Positions 27,701 through 35,351 of a stretch of DNA of 64,000 nucleotides are shown piece after piece. Source of the DNA: Pontibacter mangrovi (GTDB taxonomy: Bacteria; Bacteroidota; Bacteroidia; Cytophagales; Hymenobacteraceae). The notes below the pieces were generated by a model. It was not told the DNA's origin and ran no database searches. It worked only from the letters and a program-made list of their open reading frames with translations. The first letter of the stretch is position 1. Each line of letters opens with the position of its first letter. The position numbers were made by a program, and so were the translations under genes. Location: contig NZ_VFRQ01000001.1 in assembly GCF_006385705.1 (NCBI RefSeq), positions 496,001-560,000 on the forward strand. Direction: 5' to 3'.

Positions 27701-29130
27701 GCCATCGGGCGGAACATTTCCCCCTCAATGCCCACCAGGGCAAGTATGGGCAGGTATACAATAAGTATGATGATCTCGCCGAAAGCGGCCGATTTGCGGA
27801 TATGGGCCGAGGCAACGCCCACCTGCTTGTCCATCTCCGTCTGGCTCAGGCGCTGTCCGTTAAAGTTGCCGTAAATGCGGTGCACAATGGCCTCCACGAT
27901 GATCACCGCCCCGTCCACGATCAATCCGAAGTCGATGGCGCCGAGGCTCATGAGATTGGCCGACACGCCGAACACATTCATCATGCCCAGCGCAAACAGC
28001 ATGGCCAGCGGAATAACGGAGGCTACCACCAGACCGGCGCGCCAGTTACCGAGCAACAACACAAGTATAAACACCACGATCAGGCCGCCCTCGATCAGGT
28101 TTCGGGTGACGGTGGAGATGGCGCGGTCAATGAGGTTGGAGCGGTCCAGGAAGGGCTCGATGTGCACTCCCTCGGGCAGGCTTTTCTGAATCTGCGTGAT
28201 GCGCTCCTTCACCGCCTGCGTGACCTGGTAGGAGTTCTCGCCTTTGAGCATCAGCACCAGGCCACCTACCGATTCGCCCTCGCCGTTGCGGGTGATAGCG
28301 CCAAAGCGGGGGGCGTGGCCATACTGTACTTTCGCCACGTCACCGACAAGTATAGGCGTGCCCTCCACATTCTCAATCAGGATGTGGCGGATCTCGTCCA
28401 GTGAGCCGACCATGCCCTCGCCCCGGATAAAGTAATTGGTGTTGGCCTTTTCGATGTAAGAGCCGCCCGTGTTCTTGTTGTTGGCTTCCAGGGAAGAGTA
28501 CACGTCGGCAATGGTGAGGTTGTAGGAACGGAGCTTCTCAGGGTCCAGGGCCACCTCGTATTGCTTCAGGTAGCCACCGAAGCTGCTCACCTCGGCCACG
28601 CCCGGCACGCCCGCCAGCTGTCGCTTTACGATCCAGTCCTGGATAGAGCGCAGCTCCATGGGGCTGTACGCGCTGTCCTGGCCTTTGTCAAGCACCAACG
28701 TATACTGGTAAATTTCACTCAGGCCGGTGACCATCGGGGCCAGTTGCGGCGAGCCAAAGCCTTCGGGAATATTTTCCTGGGCCACTTTTATCTGCTCGCT
28801 CACCAACTGCCGGGCCAGGTAGGGGTCCACGTCCCGCTCAAACACAATCGTAATCACCGACAGGCCGAAGCGGGAGATGGAGCGCACCTCCTCCACATCC
28901 GGGATAAAAGACATGGAGGTTTCCAGCGGATAGGTGATGAACTGCTCTACCTCCTGGGTAGCCAGGTCAGGGGCCTGGGTGATGACCTGCACCTGGTTAT
29001 TCGTAATATCGGGGACCGCATCCAGCGGGATCTGCTTCAGCGAGTAAGCTCCCCAGCCGATCAGGGCAAGTATAAATAGCCCCACGACCAGCTTATTCCT
29101 GATGGAAAAACTGATTATTCTATCAAACAT
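24760..29130 (-). CDS. CzcA-type heavy-metal RND pump fused to TolC/CzcC-like outer-membrane factor
   Basis: A 1456-residue protein. Residues 1 to about 1040 are a complete heavy-metal RND permease driven by protons. The TM4 motif is DFGLIVDGAVIIVEA with Asp400, Asp406 and Glu413, the pattern of divalent-ion (Zn, Co, Cd, Ni) pumps rather than the Cu/Ag type. From about residue 1065 the chain is an outer-membrane efflux protein with long helical repeats (SLEEAVQTALQQYPAMRKAN and the related second half). At the junction Met1042 begins a stretch ending GAILAAQPAKAQ that looks like a retained signal peptide. Such fusions are known among Bacteroidota. Downstream on the same strand come the adaptor and two CDF exporters; the Cys-rich DUF6660 protein is upstream. 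Confidence 0.93.
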   Translation of the reverse strand: MFDRIISFSIRNKLVVGLFILALIGWGAYSLKQIPLDAVPDITNNQVQVITQAPDLATQEVEQFITYPLETSMSFIPDVEEVRSISRFGLSVITIVFERDVDPYLARQLVSEQIKVAQENIPEGFGSPQLAPMVTGLSEIYQYTLVLDKGQDSAYSPMELRSIQDWIVKRQLAGVPGVAEVSSFGGYLKQYEVALDPEKLRSYNLTIADVYSSLEANNKNTGGSYIEKANTNYFIRGEGMVGSLDEIRHILIENVEGTPILVGDVAKVQYGHAPRFGAITRNGEGESVGGLVLMLKGENSYQVTQAVKERITQIQKSLPEGVHIEPFLDRSNLIDRAISTVTRNLIEGGLIVVFILVLLLGNWRAGLVVASVIPLAMLFALGMMNVFGVSANLMSLGAIDFGLIVDGAVIIVEAIVHRIYGNFNGQRLSQTEMDKQVGVASAHIRKSAAFGEIIILIVYLPILALVGIEGEMFRPMAQTVSFAILGAFILSLTYVPMMSALVLKKQVVVKRNISDKIMDFLHRLYEPVIRFSLRAKEAVVLVAVLLFALSLFLFSRMGGEFIPQLDEGDIASHQILPTGTSLKQMITVSKKIQDRLIAQFPEVNEVVTKIGTSEIPTDPMPMEMADIIIVMKDKKEWESASSREEMFQKMEAVINSVPGVGTEFTQPIQMRFNELITGVRQDIAVKIYGEDLDVLFQKGNEANELISQIEGVGGTVVEQLTGLPQIQINYNRRKMAQYGLDVGDVNRAINTAFAGGTAGVVFEGERRFDLVLRFQEEYRQDIDNVQNMYIPLPGGGQVPVREVATIRFEEAPAQISRDNAQRRIVVGVNTRNRDTESVVEDIRQVLDEQLELPPGYYITYGGQFENLIQATKRLSVAVPAALLLILVLLFFTFGSMKQALLIFTAVPMSAIGGVLALWLRDMPFSISAGVGFIALFGVAVLNGIVLIAEFNSLKKQGIKDIRERILKGTHTRLRPVIMTASVASLGFLPMAISTSAGAEVQQPLATVVIGGLVTATLLTLVVLPILYFYLEKSFKLKAQPAMLFIPMLMGAILAAQPAKAQHKPGQVLSLEEAVQTALQQYPAMRKANLQVEQQKALKSTVLDLGRTSVYHQREETNGEEIQGISSYGVQQQFDFPTAYISKARHRQAQLDQSIAYRNLSANEFVAEVSEAYSEWLLAQSRLRLVQGLDSIYSSFEEAARLRFETGETGKLEFLSASSQAKRVAVQLEQAQAAYRAATQRMKTWLNADADITPDSARLYKFNNLLVADAAGPQGNPRLAYYAEGVDVAAAAYKVERSQYLPQISLGYSDQNVNGQDGFYLYRVGMDISLLSFFAQKGRTQAASLQRSVAEQELEQQQLALQREWASALAALEKAKASVAFYEKEGLSLAEEQIRTASFGYKEGAVDYIAYIQNLTQATQLQEEYLQSLQQYNLAIIELNRLAGNLNDLYNPTESNK

Positions 29131-29224
29131 GAAGTATGGGTTAAATCAAAATCACAGACAAATGAGACATCAGCTCCCGCGTATGCGGCAGACAATGTTC
29201 ACTCAGATTTTTTGTGAAGGAGAC

Positions 29225-29542
29225 TTAAACCCGGGGCGGGTGCCAGAAGGGAAAGGACGGGTTGGCTGCACTACGCGCCACGTATGCACCGGGACTTGCT
29301 GTCAGCTGCACCACTTGCGGCACTGGCATAAATGGGGCATGAAAAGCCACCTTGATGCCGCCACAGCAATGGCACTCGCACAAAGGCGTGCACATATCTT
29401 CGTCCTGCGCATCGTCGCGGTGATGTTCATCGGCCTGTACGGTCGTGGCATGGCCTTCGGCAAATGCTGCACTGCCATCCATGCACGGAAGGCAGGACAG
29501 CGCCAAGATCAGCATTGCCCACAAGACTGTCAGGTGTTTCAT
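29225..29542 (-). CDS. DUF6660-like Cys/His-rich small periplasmic protein
   Basis: A 105-residue protein with a signal peptide (LAMLILALSCLPCMDG region) and a metal-binding-looking patch: DEHHRDDAQDEDMCTPLCEC followed by HCC. This pattern (CTPxCxCxCC) is that of DUF6660 proteins, usually encoded just ahead of CzcA/CusA-type pumps in Bacteroidota. Here the pump gene starts 94 bp downstream on the same strand. A periplasmic metal-binding or sensing role is likely, unproven. A promoter match lies directly before the start codon. Confidence 0.8.
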   Translation of the reverse strand: MKHLTVLWAMLILALSCLPCMDGSAAFAEGHATTVQADEHHRDDAQDEDMCTPLCECHCCGGIKVAFHAPFMPVPQVVQLTASPGAYVARSAANPSFPFWHPPRV

Positions 29543-29547
29543 GGCTA

Positions 29548-29579
29548 CAAAGGTACAAAACTATTTTGAAGGGTGTCAA
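29548..29579 (-). promoter_or_regulatory. Probable promoter of the metal-efflux operon
   Basis: On the minus strand TTG (29577-29579) and TACCTTTG (29548-29555) are 21 bp apart and match the Bacteroidota consensus. The ATG of the DUF6660 gene begins at 29542, so transcription would start at or very near the start codon, giving little or no 5' leader. Confidence 0.45.
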
Positions 29580-29780
29580 CTCTTGCCCAAACCAAACACA
29601 TAGCAGCATGTTCAGGCGAGACACGCAGACAGGCCAGTAAGAGTACCGGATCATACTTTAGCTGCTAAAATTTTCGGCTTTTAACTTAAAACTTGCGTTA
29701 TTTAGCTTGCCAAACGCTTTTGCACCGGCAACAAGCATCGTATTCCAAATTCACACAACACTTATACCCTTAATTTACAG

Positions 29781-30698
29781 ATGGCTACAGGTTTACTTGC
29801 CCTACTTGATGATGTGTCTGCCCTTGTAAAAGCAAGCGCGGCGAGCCTGGACGATGTGCCCACGCAAGTGGCCAAAACAACCAGCAAGGTATCAGGTGTT
29901 GTGATCGACGATACGGCGGTGACGCCAAAGTATGTGGTGGGGCTGGACCCATCGCGGGAGCTCTCGATTATCTGGCAGATCACGAAGAAATCTCTCTTAA
30001 ACAAGGTTATTCTGCTGAGCCCCGCGGCGCTTCTGTTGGGCTATTTTGCCCCTTGGGCCATTCCGCCTATCCTGATGCTGGGCGGCGGCTTTCTGTGCTA
30101 CGAAGGCTATGAAAAAGTGCACTCCATGTTCAGCAAATCGCACGCTGATGCTGAGAACATTTCGGAGGAGCAGGTGATGACGCCGGCGGAACTGGAGAAG
30201 GAACGGGTGAACAGCGCCGTGCGCACAGACCTGATCTTGTCCGCAGAGATAATGGCCATCACCTATGCCACTGTTGCTGAGAAACCTATTGTAAACCAGA
30301 TTGCGGTGATGCTGGCTGTGGCGGTTTTCATTACACTGGCGGTTTATGGCTTTGTGGGGCTGATCGTGAAGGCTGATGACATCGGGCTGCACATGGCCAA
30401 GGAGAAGCACCACCCGCAGGTACGGAAGTTTGGCTTTGGCATCGTAAAGTTTATGCCCCGCTTCTTAAAGATCCTCAGCTACGTGGGCACGGCAGCCATG
30501 CTATGGGTGGGCGCCGAGATCATCGCCCACGGCATACCTGCCACCAGCCATGCACTGGATGCGCTGGAGCATTCCTTAGCTGGTGTGCCTGCCCTTGGCT
30601 GGATCGCAAAAGTGCTCGTTAGCGCCATCAGCGGCGTGATTATAGGTTGGCTGATTGATAAGGTTGTGCGCCTGGTACTACGGGTGCTGGGGAAGTAG
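29781..30698 (+). CDS. DUF808 (YedI-like) membrane protein
   Basis: A 305-residue inner-membrane protein. The opening GLLALLDDVSALVKASAASLDDV and AKTTSKVSGVVIDDTAVTPKYV are near-invariant in DUF808, and the whole length fits. Several membrane segments follow (LLSPAALLLGYFAPWAIPPIL, IAVMLAVAVFITLAVYGF, and a C-terminal AKVLVSAISGVIIGWLID). The family's function is unknown. The gene is alone on its strand and convergent with the DUF2231-Rieske gene across a repeat-rich gap. Confidence 0.93.
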   Translation: MATGLLALLDDVSALVKASAASLDDVPTQVAKTTSKVSGVVIDDTAVTPKYVVGLDPSRELSIIWQITKKSLLNKVILLSPAALLLGYFAPWAIPPILMLGGGFLCYEGYEKVHSMFSKSHADAENISEEQVMTPAELEKERVNSAVRTDLILSAEIMAITYATVAEKPIVNQIAVMLAVAVFITLAVYGFVGLIVKADDIGLHMAKEKHHPQVRKFGFGIVKFMPRFLKILSYVGTAAMLWVGAEIIAHGIPATSHALDALEHSLAGVPALGWIAKVLVSAISGVIIGWLIDKVVRLVLRVLGK

Positions 30699-31041
30699 GT
30701 GCTAGATGTTAGATTTTAGTATCTAGATTTTAGATGCTAGAAATTAGAGGGTTGGATTATGGGTAGGGGCAACTGCAAACTATTTCTATAGGTTAAGTCC
30801 TGATTCTCTTACAGCATTTATAACGACATCATTCACACCTCTTTCAATCTAAAGTCTAACATCTAACATCTAGCTTCTAAGAATATACCTACATCCTGAA
30901 CCCACCCCTAACCCCTCCGAGGAGGGGAATTTGCTTATAGTGTCAGGGATTGAGTTGCACTCTTCAACTGATACTGGCCTAAAATCTAGCATCTAAAATC
31001 TAGCTTCTAAAATCTAACATCTAATATCTAGCATCTAACTC
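30699..31041. repeat. AT-rich decamer tracts in inverted orientation, with one 32-bp element between
   Basis: At 30701-30755 units like TAGATTTTAGATG recur; at 30849-30880 and 30971-31033 the reverse complement (TCTAAAATCTAGC) recurs many times. The tracts can pair with each other as a long stem, with the repeat at 30900-30931 in the loop. The gap lies between two convergent genes, so it may terminate both. Confidence 0.75.
30900..30931 (-). repeat. 32-bp G-rich hairpin repeat (short-loop form)
   Basis: An exact copy, in reverse orientation, of the repeat at 39936-39967: hairpin arms CCCCTCC/GGAGGGG with a 3-nt loop, plus a tail TTAGGGGTGGG on one side. Confidence 0.85.
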
Positions 31042-31932
31042 CTAGCTCTCCCCTTTCGGCAGCCTTACTTCTATTTGTCCGTTTCGGGTGCGTACTTCCA
31101 GGCGGGGCTGGGGTTCTGTTGCCGGGCCGTCTACCACATCGCCGCTGGACAGGGAGAAAACCGAGCCGTGCCACGGGCAGCGTACTTTGCCGCCGCTTAG
31201 CAGGTCGCCCTCCGAGAGGGGGCCGCCCAGGTGAGAACAGGTATGCGCCAGGGCAAAAATTTCCCCTCCCTGCTTGGCCAGCAGCACCGCCACCTCGCCG
31301 GCCTTTACGCAGCGCATGGCTTTTTCCTTTAAGTCGTTTTCAGGTAGCACTGCTACAAAATCCTCTGGGTAGGTATCGGCTGTGGCGGTATGGTCTACGC
31401 CAATTTGGTTACGGTAGACCAGGTGGCCGCCAATGTAGGCGCTAACGCTCACCATGCCATAGCCCAGCATCGACAGGCAAACCGCTTGGGTGCGGGTGCT
31501 TTTGCGCTTCCGCAGAAACAGCGAGGCCGTGTAAAGCGCTGTGGCTCCCAGGTTCATCATGCCATGCACCAGGCCCATCCTCCGCTTCTCCTTCGTGGTG
31601 CCGGTCCAGTCGGTGAGGCCGGTGACTGCTGCGCCTACGGCACCTGCCAGGCCTACGGCAACGGCAGCATCGGCGCCGGGTGCATACTTCCGGCTCCCGC
31701 TGCGCTCCAGCAGGTCCAGCACGGCGGCGGCGGTCCAGGCACCAATGGGCACGTCGGTAATGGCCGGGTGCAGCGGGTGCCCAAGCCAGGTGCCATGCAG
31801 TGCGTTTTTGATTTCTCTTCCGGCTTCGCCACCGGCCTCAAAGGCTTTCAGAACGGCAGGCTGCAGCTTATCGCCGGCTGTGCCAACCCATGGCTGTTCC
31901 GCCACTTCGTGTAGTATACTGTGTAGCTTCAT
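31042..31932 (-). CDS. DUF2231 membrane domain fused to Rieske 2Fe-2S domain
   Basis: A 296-residue protein. Residues about 45-190 form a DUF2231 membrane domain (GHPLHPAITDVPIGAWTAA and further helices GLAGAVGAAVTGL, LGYGMVSVSAYIGGHLV). The C-terminus is a Rieske domain with the cluster ligands in CSHLGGPLSEG and CPWHGSVFSL (Cys-x-His and Cys-x2-His). The pair suggests electron transfer at the membrane. The partner redox enzyme is not nearby. The protein is close to a common Bacteroidota and actinobacterial architecture. It is convergent with the DUF808 gene. Confidence 0.9.
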   Translation of the reverse strand: MKLHSILHEVAEQPWVGTAGDKLQPAVLKAFEAGGEAGREIKNALHGTWLGHPLHPAITDVPIGAWTAAAVLDLLERSGSRKYAPGADAAVAVGLAGAVGAAVTGLTDWTGTTKEKRRMGLVHGMMNLGATALYTASLFLRKRKSTRTQAVCLSMLGYGMVSVSAYIGGHLVYRNQIGVDHTATADTYPEDFVAVLPENDLKEKAMRCVKAGEVAVLLAKQGGEIFALAHTCSHLGGPLSEGDLLSGGKVRCPWHGSVFSLSSGDVVDGPATEPQPRLEVRTRNGQIEVRLPKGES

Positions 31933-32170
31933 AAATTGCTCTTTTTAAATAAATTTTACTACACTCCAACGCAATTGTAGAACAGGATGTTTGGGCGCTT
32001 TGCTGAGGTAAATGGCCCTGCTTAGAAATGCGCAGACGGGGCAGGATTATTTGCCGGCACAGGGGCTTTTTCTTTTATCTGCTAGTTACGGCGCAACGAT
32101 AGAAACAAAGCTACTAAGGCATTGGTAATGAAAATGTAAAATCGCTATATTGAAGTATGATTGGAGGGTG

Positions 32171-32249
32171 ATTGGACCCGGCACAGCGGAAACGCGGACA
32201 AGGACGTCCGCAGCAGCCAAAGTTCCGGGCTTGGAAGTCCGGAACAGCG
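32171..32249 (-). repeat. Composite two-hairpin repeat, copy 1
   Basis: Hairpins GCGGACAAGGACGTCCGC (32194-32211) and one with arms TTCCGGGC/GTCCGGAA (32223-32244) with conserved spacers. The whole segment is the reverse complement, with few changes, of 35227-35307, so the two copies flank a 3-kb segment in inverted orientation. Confidence 0.8.
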
Positions 32250-32260
32250 CTACAGGTGTA

Positions 32261-32330
32261 AACCCACCCCCTTAGAGCTGCGCTCGCTACCTTCGAACTC
32301 GCGTTCTCGGTAGTCCAGAGGAGGGGATTT
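32261..32330 (-). repeat. Long-loop variant of the G-rich repeat
   Basis: Begins like the 32-bp repeat (ACCCACCCC) and ends like it (GAGGAGGGGA), but about 40 bp containing GAGCTGCGCTCGCTA replace the middle. The same insertion is seen at 33509-33575 and 35067-35134. Confidence 0.75.
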
Positions 32331-32342
32331 CCCGCAGTACCT

Positions 32343-32374
32343 AATTCCCCTCCTTGGAGGGGTTAGGGGTGGGT
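32343..32374 (+). repeat. 32-bp G-rich hairpin repeat (short-loop form)
   Basis: One base different from 39936-39967 (loop TTG instead of TCG). It stands head to head with the long-loop copy just upstream. Confidence 0.85.
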
Positions 32375-32510
32375 TTACTTTGCACCATAGCACACTGACA
32401 AGAAGACCCGGAAGAGCTACTCTTTCTCTCGTTCACTTTAAATTCCGTACTTCTATAACATACATAAAATCGACTTCATCTTATCTCACACCTTAAAAAC
32501 AAACATCCAT

Positions 32511-33383
32511 ATGAGAAAACTTGTACTTGCACTTCTGATGCTTTTGTCTGGTACTGCCTTTGCGCAGAACCTGCCCTACCGCTGGGACGAGCTGACGGCC
32601 AGCGACTGGGATCAGGCACTGAAAAAATCTAACCGCACCTGCATTTTACCTATCGGGATTTTAGAGAAGCATGGGCCGCATGCCCCCATCGGCTCGGACC
32701 TGATACATGTGCGGGAGTGGTCGGCGCGGGCGGCGCAGCAGGAGTATGCCGTGGTGTTTCCGGACTTCTTTTACGGCCAGGTGTACGAGGCGCAGCACCA
32801 GCCCGGCACCTTTGCCCTGCCCAGCGACGTAGTATGGAACCTGCTGAATGCCACTGTGGAAGAGATTGCCCGGAACGGCTTTGACAAAATTGTGATCGTA
32901 AACGGCCACGGCGGCAACCCGCAGCTGCTGCGCTATTTTGTGCAGGCACAGCTGGAGAAGCCGAAGGACTATGTGGTATACTTTTTTGAACCCACCCAGG
33001 ACCGCGAGTTTGCTGATAAAGTAGCCAAAACACGAAAGACCGATGCGGCCGGCGACCTGCATGCCGGTGAAAACGAAACCTCTACCATGCTATACCTGCG
33101 CCCCGAGCTGGTGAAGCAGGACCGCGCCACGCGGGAGAAAGGCGATAACCTGAAGCGCCTGCCGGAGCTGCCAAACCTGTATACCGGCATCTGGTGGTAT
33201 GCCAGCTACCCCAACCACTATGCCGGCGAGGGCGCCAAGGCCTCGAAAGAACTGGGCAAGCTGATCACTGAAAACAAAGTGGAGGCACTGGTAAAGTCTC
33301 TGAAAGCGGTGAAGGCCGACAGCAAGACGCTGGAGCTGCAGAAAGAGTATTTTGAGAAGGTAGAGGACTTGGGAAAGAAGTAA
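32511..33383 (+). CDS. Secreted creatininase-family amidohydrolase
   Basis: A 290-residue protein with a cleavable signal peptide (LLMLLSGTAFAQN). The creatininase fold shows its metal-ligand motifs: PIGILEKHGPHAPIGSDLIH (Glu, His, Asp), VNGHGGN and HAGENETSTMLYL (His, Glu). Family members open cyclic amides (creatinine, lactams) using two divalent ions; the substrate here is unknown. Export is notable because most members are cytoplasmic. Next, on the other strand, is an exported sugar isomerase-like protein; both lie within the inverted composite repeats. A good terminator follows. Confidence 0.9.
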   Translation: MRKLVLALLMLLSGTAFAQNLPYRWDELTASDWDQALKKSNRTCILPIGILEKHGPHAPIGSDLIHVREWSARAAQQEYAVVFPDFFYGQVYEAQHQPGTFALPSDVVWNLLNATVEEIARNGFDKIVIVNGHGGNPQLLRYFVQAQLEKPKDYVVYFFEPTQDREFADKVAKTRKTDAAGDLHAGENETSTMLYLRPELVKQDRATREKGDNLKRLPELPNLYTGIWWYASYPNHYAGEGAKASKELGKLITENKVEALVKSLKAVKADSKTLELQKEYFEKVEDLGKK

Positions 33384-33412
33384 AAGTATAAATTTATACT
33401 TGCCCATAAAGC

Positions 33413-33448
33413 AGCGGCTGCCGGCATCCGGTAGTCGCTGTTTTTTTT
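33413..33448 (+). terminator. Intrinsic terminator of the creatininase-like gene
   Basis: Arms AGCGGCTGCCGG and CCGGTAGTCGCT pair over 12 bases with two G-U pairs, followed by eight T. It starts 30 bp after the stop codon. Confidence 0.85.
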
Positions 33449-33508
33449 GCTTTATACTTATACCCACTGCGCGGATGAGTTGATTTGATGGTTTACCTGC
33501 ATGCCTGA

Positions 33509-33575
33509 ACCCACCCTTAAGAGCTGCGCTCGCTAGCTCAAAACTCTCATTTTCGCTAATCCCGAGAGGGGAATT
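33509..33575 (-). repeat. Long-loop variant of the G-rich repeat
   Basis: Begins ACCCACCC, contains GAGCTGCGCTCGCTAGCTC, ends GAGAGGGGAATT. Compare 35067-35134, which shares the long insertion with a few changes. Confidence 0.75.
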
Positions 33576-33591
33576 ATACTACACTACCAGA

Positions 33592-33622
33592 AATTCCCCT
33601 CCTGGGAGGGGCGGGGGTGGGT
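33592..33622 (+). repeat. G-rich hairpin repeat, short loop
   Basis: Close to the 32-bp consensus, with CGGGGG replacing TTAGGGG in the tail. Confidence 0.75.
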
Positions 33623-33680
33623 TTACACCTTCTCTCAATACCGGCCGCCCTTGTCAGTGTTTAGGCAGGGCCGGGTCCAA

Positions 33681-33715
33681 CCACCCCTGGCCCCTCCTTG
33701 TTTAAGGAGGGGAAT
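33681..33715 (-). repeat. G-rich hairpin repeat, medium loop
   Basis: Arms CCCCTCCTT/AAGGAGGGG around GTTT. Preceded by CCGGGTCCAA, as is the copy at 35303. Confidence 0.75.
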
Positions 33716-33772
33716 CTGTAATTGCTTTATGCAGCGTTGGAGTCTCATCGCGACTTGTCTGCACAGGTGTAA

Positions 33773-33804
33773 ACCCACCCCTAACCCCTCCAGGGAGGGG
33801 AATT
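33773..33804 (-). repeat. 32-bp G-rich hairpin repeat (short-loop form)
   Basis: Same as the copy at 30900 except for the 3-nt loop region. Confidence 0.8.
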
Positions 33805-33942
33805 GGGAACAATTGTCATCCCCCTACCCCTCCCAGAACAAGTCGGGGATCCCTGACTTTAAAGGGGGACTTTTCTGTAAAAGTGATTCCTCTCTCAGGA
33901 GGGGTTAGGGTTCTATAGCTACAGCTGCAGCATCTGCTATCC

Positions 33943-34896
33943 TTAGCTTAGCTTGGCTCCTACGCGCTGCAGGAGGGCTTTGGTTTTCAGGATGCCTTCT
34001 TTTTCGGGGAGGCCCTCGCCTTCGTACTCTATGCCGATGTAGCCGGTAAAGCCTGCGTCTTTCACGATCTTGAGCATTTTCAGGTAGTCGATCTCCTGGC
34101 AGTTGCCCTTGGCATCAAACGTGAAGGCCTTGGCGCTGACGCCGCCGGCAAAGGGCATCAAGGTGGCCACGCCGTCGTAAGGGTCGTACTCTTCCAGGCA
34201 TTTGCCGTCCCAGAAGCCGGGCCCCTCGCGGCGGAGGCACCAGTTGGTGAAATCGGGCAGGGCGCCAACGTAGGGTTTGTCTATCTGCCGTAGCACATCG
34301 GCCAGCCACACGGCATCCGAGGAGAGGCCGCCGTGGTTTTCGGTGACGAGCTGCAGGCCGATCTGGTGGCAGTACTCGCCCAGGCGGCCTAGACCGTCTA
34401 CAACGGCGTTTTTGGCTTCCTGCTTGCTGCCCGCGCCAAAGGCGTTTACCCGGATCAGGTTGCAGCCTAGAAACTTGGCGGCATCGGCCCAGCGGCTGTG
34501 CACTTCCACGGCTTTAAGGCGCTTGTTCTGGTCGGGGTCGCCGAGGTCGGTTTCCTCGTCAATCATGATCATGTTGTTGACCACGCCGTGGTCCTGGCTG
34601 CGGGTTAGCAGCTGGCGCAGGTACTGCTTGTCGGATACTTTGTCTTTAAAAAACTGGTTGACGTACTCCACCGCGTCGATCTGGTATACCTCGCGGGCCA
34701 GCCGCGGGAAGTCCAGCGTGTCGATCTCTTTTTGGAACAGCGACTTGTGCAGCGACCACTGCGCGAGCGAAATCTTGAAGAAAAGCTTTTTGGGAGGCTG
34801 CGCGGCCAGGGCATCAGCACCTAAAAGGGAAACTCCGGCCAGGCCGGCGGCGGCACTGCCCAGCTGCTGCAAAAACCTGCGACGATCTGTTGACAT
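33943..34896 (-). CDS. Tat-exported sugar phosphate isomerase/epimerase-like protein
   Basis: A 317-residue protein beginning MSTDRRRFLQQLGSAAAG, a twin-arginine signal followed by a hydrophobic stretch ending ADALAAQ. I start at ATG 34896 because it gives this signal; an open frame 25 codons longer does not fit. The body is a xylose-isomerase-like TIM barrel (AP endonuclease 2 family): FKISLAQWSLH, NLIRVNAFGAG, LVTENHGGLSSD, VGALPDFTNWC, YIGIEYEGEGLPE, with Glu, His and Asp in metal-site positions. Substrate unknown, probably a periplasmic sugar or polyol derivative. Export by Tat implies the cofactor is bound before export. Confidence 0.87.
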   Translation of the reverse strand: MSTDRRRFLQQLGSAAAGLAGVSLLGADALAAQPPKKLFFKISLAQWSLHKSLFQKEIDTLDFPRLAREVYQIDAVEYVNQFFKDKVSDKQYLRQLLTRSQDHGVVNNMIMIDEETDLGDPDQNKRLKAVEVHSRWADAAKFLGCNLIRVNAFGAGSKQEAKNAVVDGLGRLGEYCHQIGLQLVTENHGGLSSDAVWLADVLRQIDKPYVGALPDFTNWCLRREGPGFWDGKCLEEYDPYDGVATLMPFAGGVSAKAFTFDAKGNCQEIDYLKMLKIVKDAGFTGYIGIEYEGEGLPEKEGILKTKALLQRVGAKLS

Positions 34897-35066
34897 AGAC
34901 TTTGGATTTAAGGGTGAAGCAATACTATAGGAAACGTATTGTAAACTAAGCCAATAAACCCGGAAAAGCAAGCGAAACCTGCCCTGCCCTTCTTCTGCGG
35001 GTTTTATGCGTTGGTGGTGCTTTTATACTTTTTAGGTCCGGTTGCTGCGGCTGGCGTGCTGCTTTT

Positions 35067-35134
35067 ACCCACCTCTAAGAGCTGCGCTCGCTAGCTCAAA
35101 ACTCTCGTTTTGGCTAGTCCAGAGGAGGGGAATT
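35067..35134 (-). repeat. Long-loop variant of the G-rich repeat
   Basis: ACCCACCTC start, GAGCTGCGCTCGCTAGCTC inside, GAGGAGGGGAATT end. Confidence 0.75.
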
Positions 35135-35226
35135 CACCTCACCCCAGCCTTCTCCTTTATCAGGGACCCTACCTCCAAACCAGGAGAGGGAGTTCATTTC
35201 AAGCTCCGTCAGAAGCGGCTTCTCCG

Positions 35227-35307
35227 CTGTTCCGGACATCCATGTCCGGAACTTCTGCTGCTGCGGACGTCCTTGTCCGCGTTTCCGCAGTGCCGGGTCC
35301 AACCACC
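35227..35307 (+). repeat. Composite two-hairpin repeat, copy 2
   Basis: Hairpins at 35230-35251 (arms TTCCGGAC/GTCCGGAA) and 35263-35280 (GCGGACGTCCTTGTCCGC), followed by GTTTCCGCAGTGCCGGGTCC. Inverted relative to 32171-32249. It runs directly into a G-rich repeat. Confidence 0.8.
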
Positions 35308-35337
35308 CCTGGCCCCTCCTTAGCCAAGGAGGGGAAT
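35303..35337 (-). repeat. G-rich hairpin repeat, medium loop
   Basis: Arms CCCCTCCTT/AAGGAGGGG around AGCC, joined to the composite repeat as at 33681. Confidence 0.75.
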
Positions 35338-35351
35338 AAAATACTACTAGA

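Larger units (their letters stand above)
31933..32510. other. Repeat-bearing gap upstream of the creatininase-like gene
   Basis: 578 bp without a gene. It holds the two hairpins of a composite repeat (32171-32249), a long-loop G-rich repeat (32261-32330) and a short-loop one (32343-32374). The last 130 bp before the ATG at 32511 are AT-rich and may hold its promoter. Confidence 0.7.
33384..33942. other. Repeat array between creatininase-like and isomerase-like genes
   Basis: 559 bp without a gene. After the terminator come, in order, a long-loop repeat, three short- or medium-loop repeats, and a degraded stretch (33818-33910) made of the same motifs (CCCCTACCCCTCCC, GGAGGGGTTAGGG). Confidence 0.75.
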
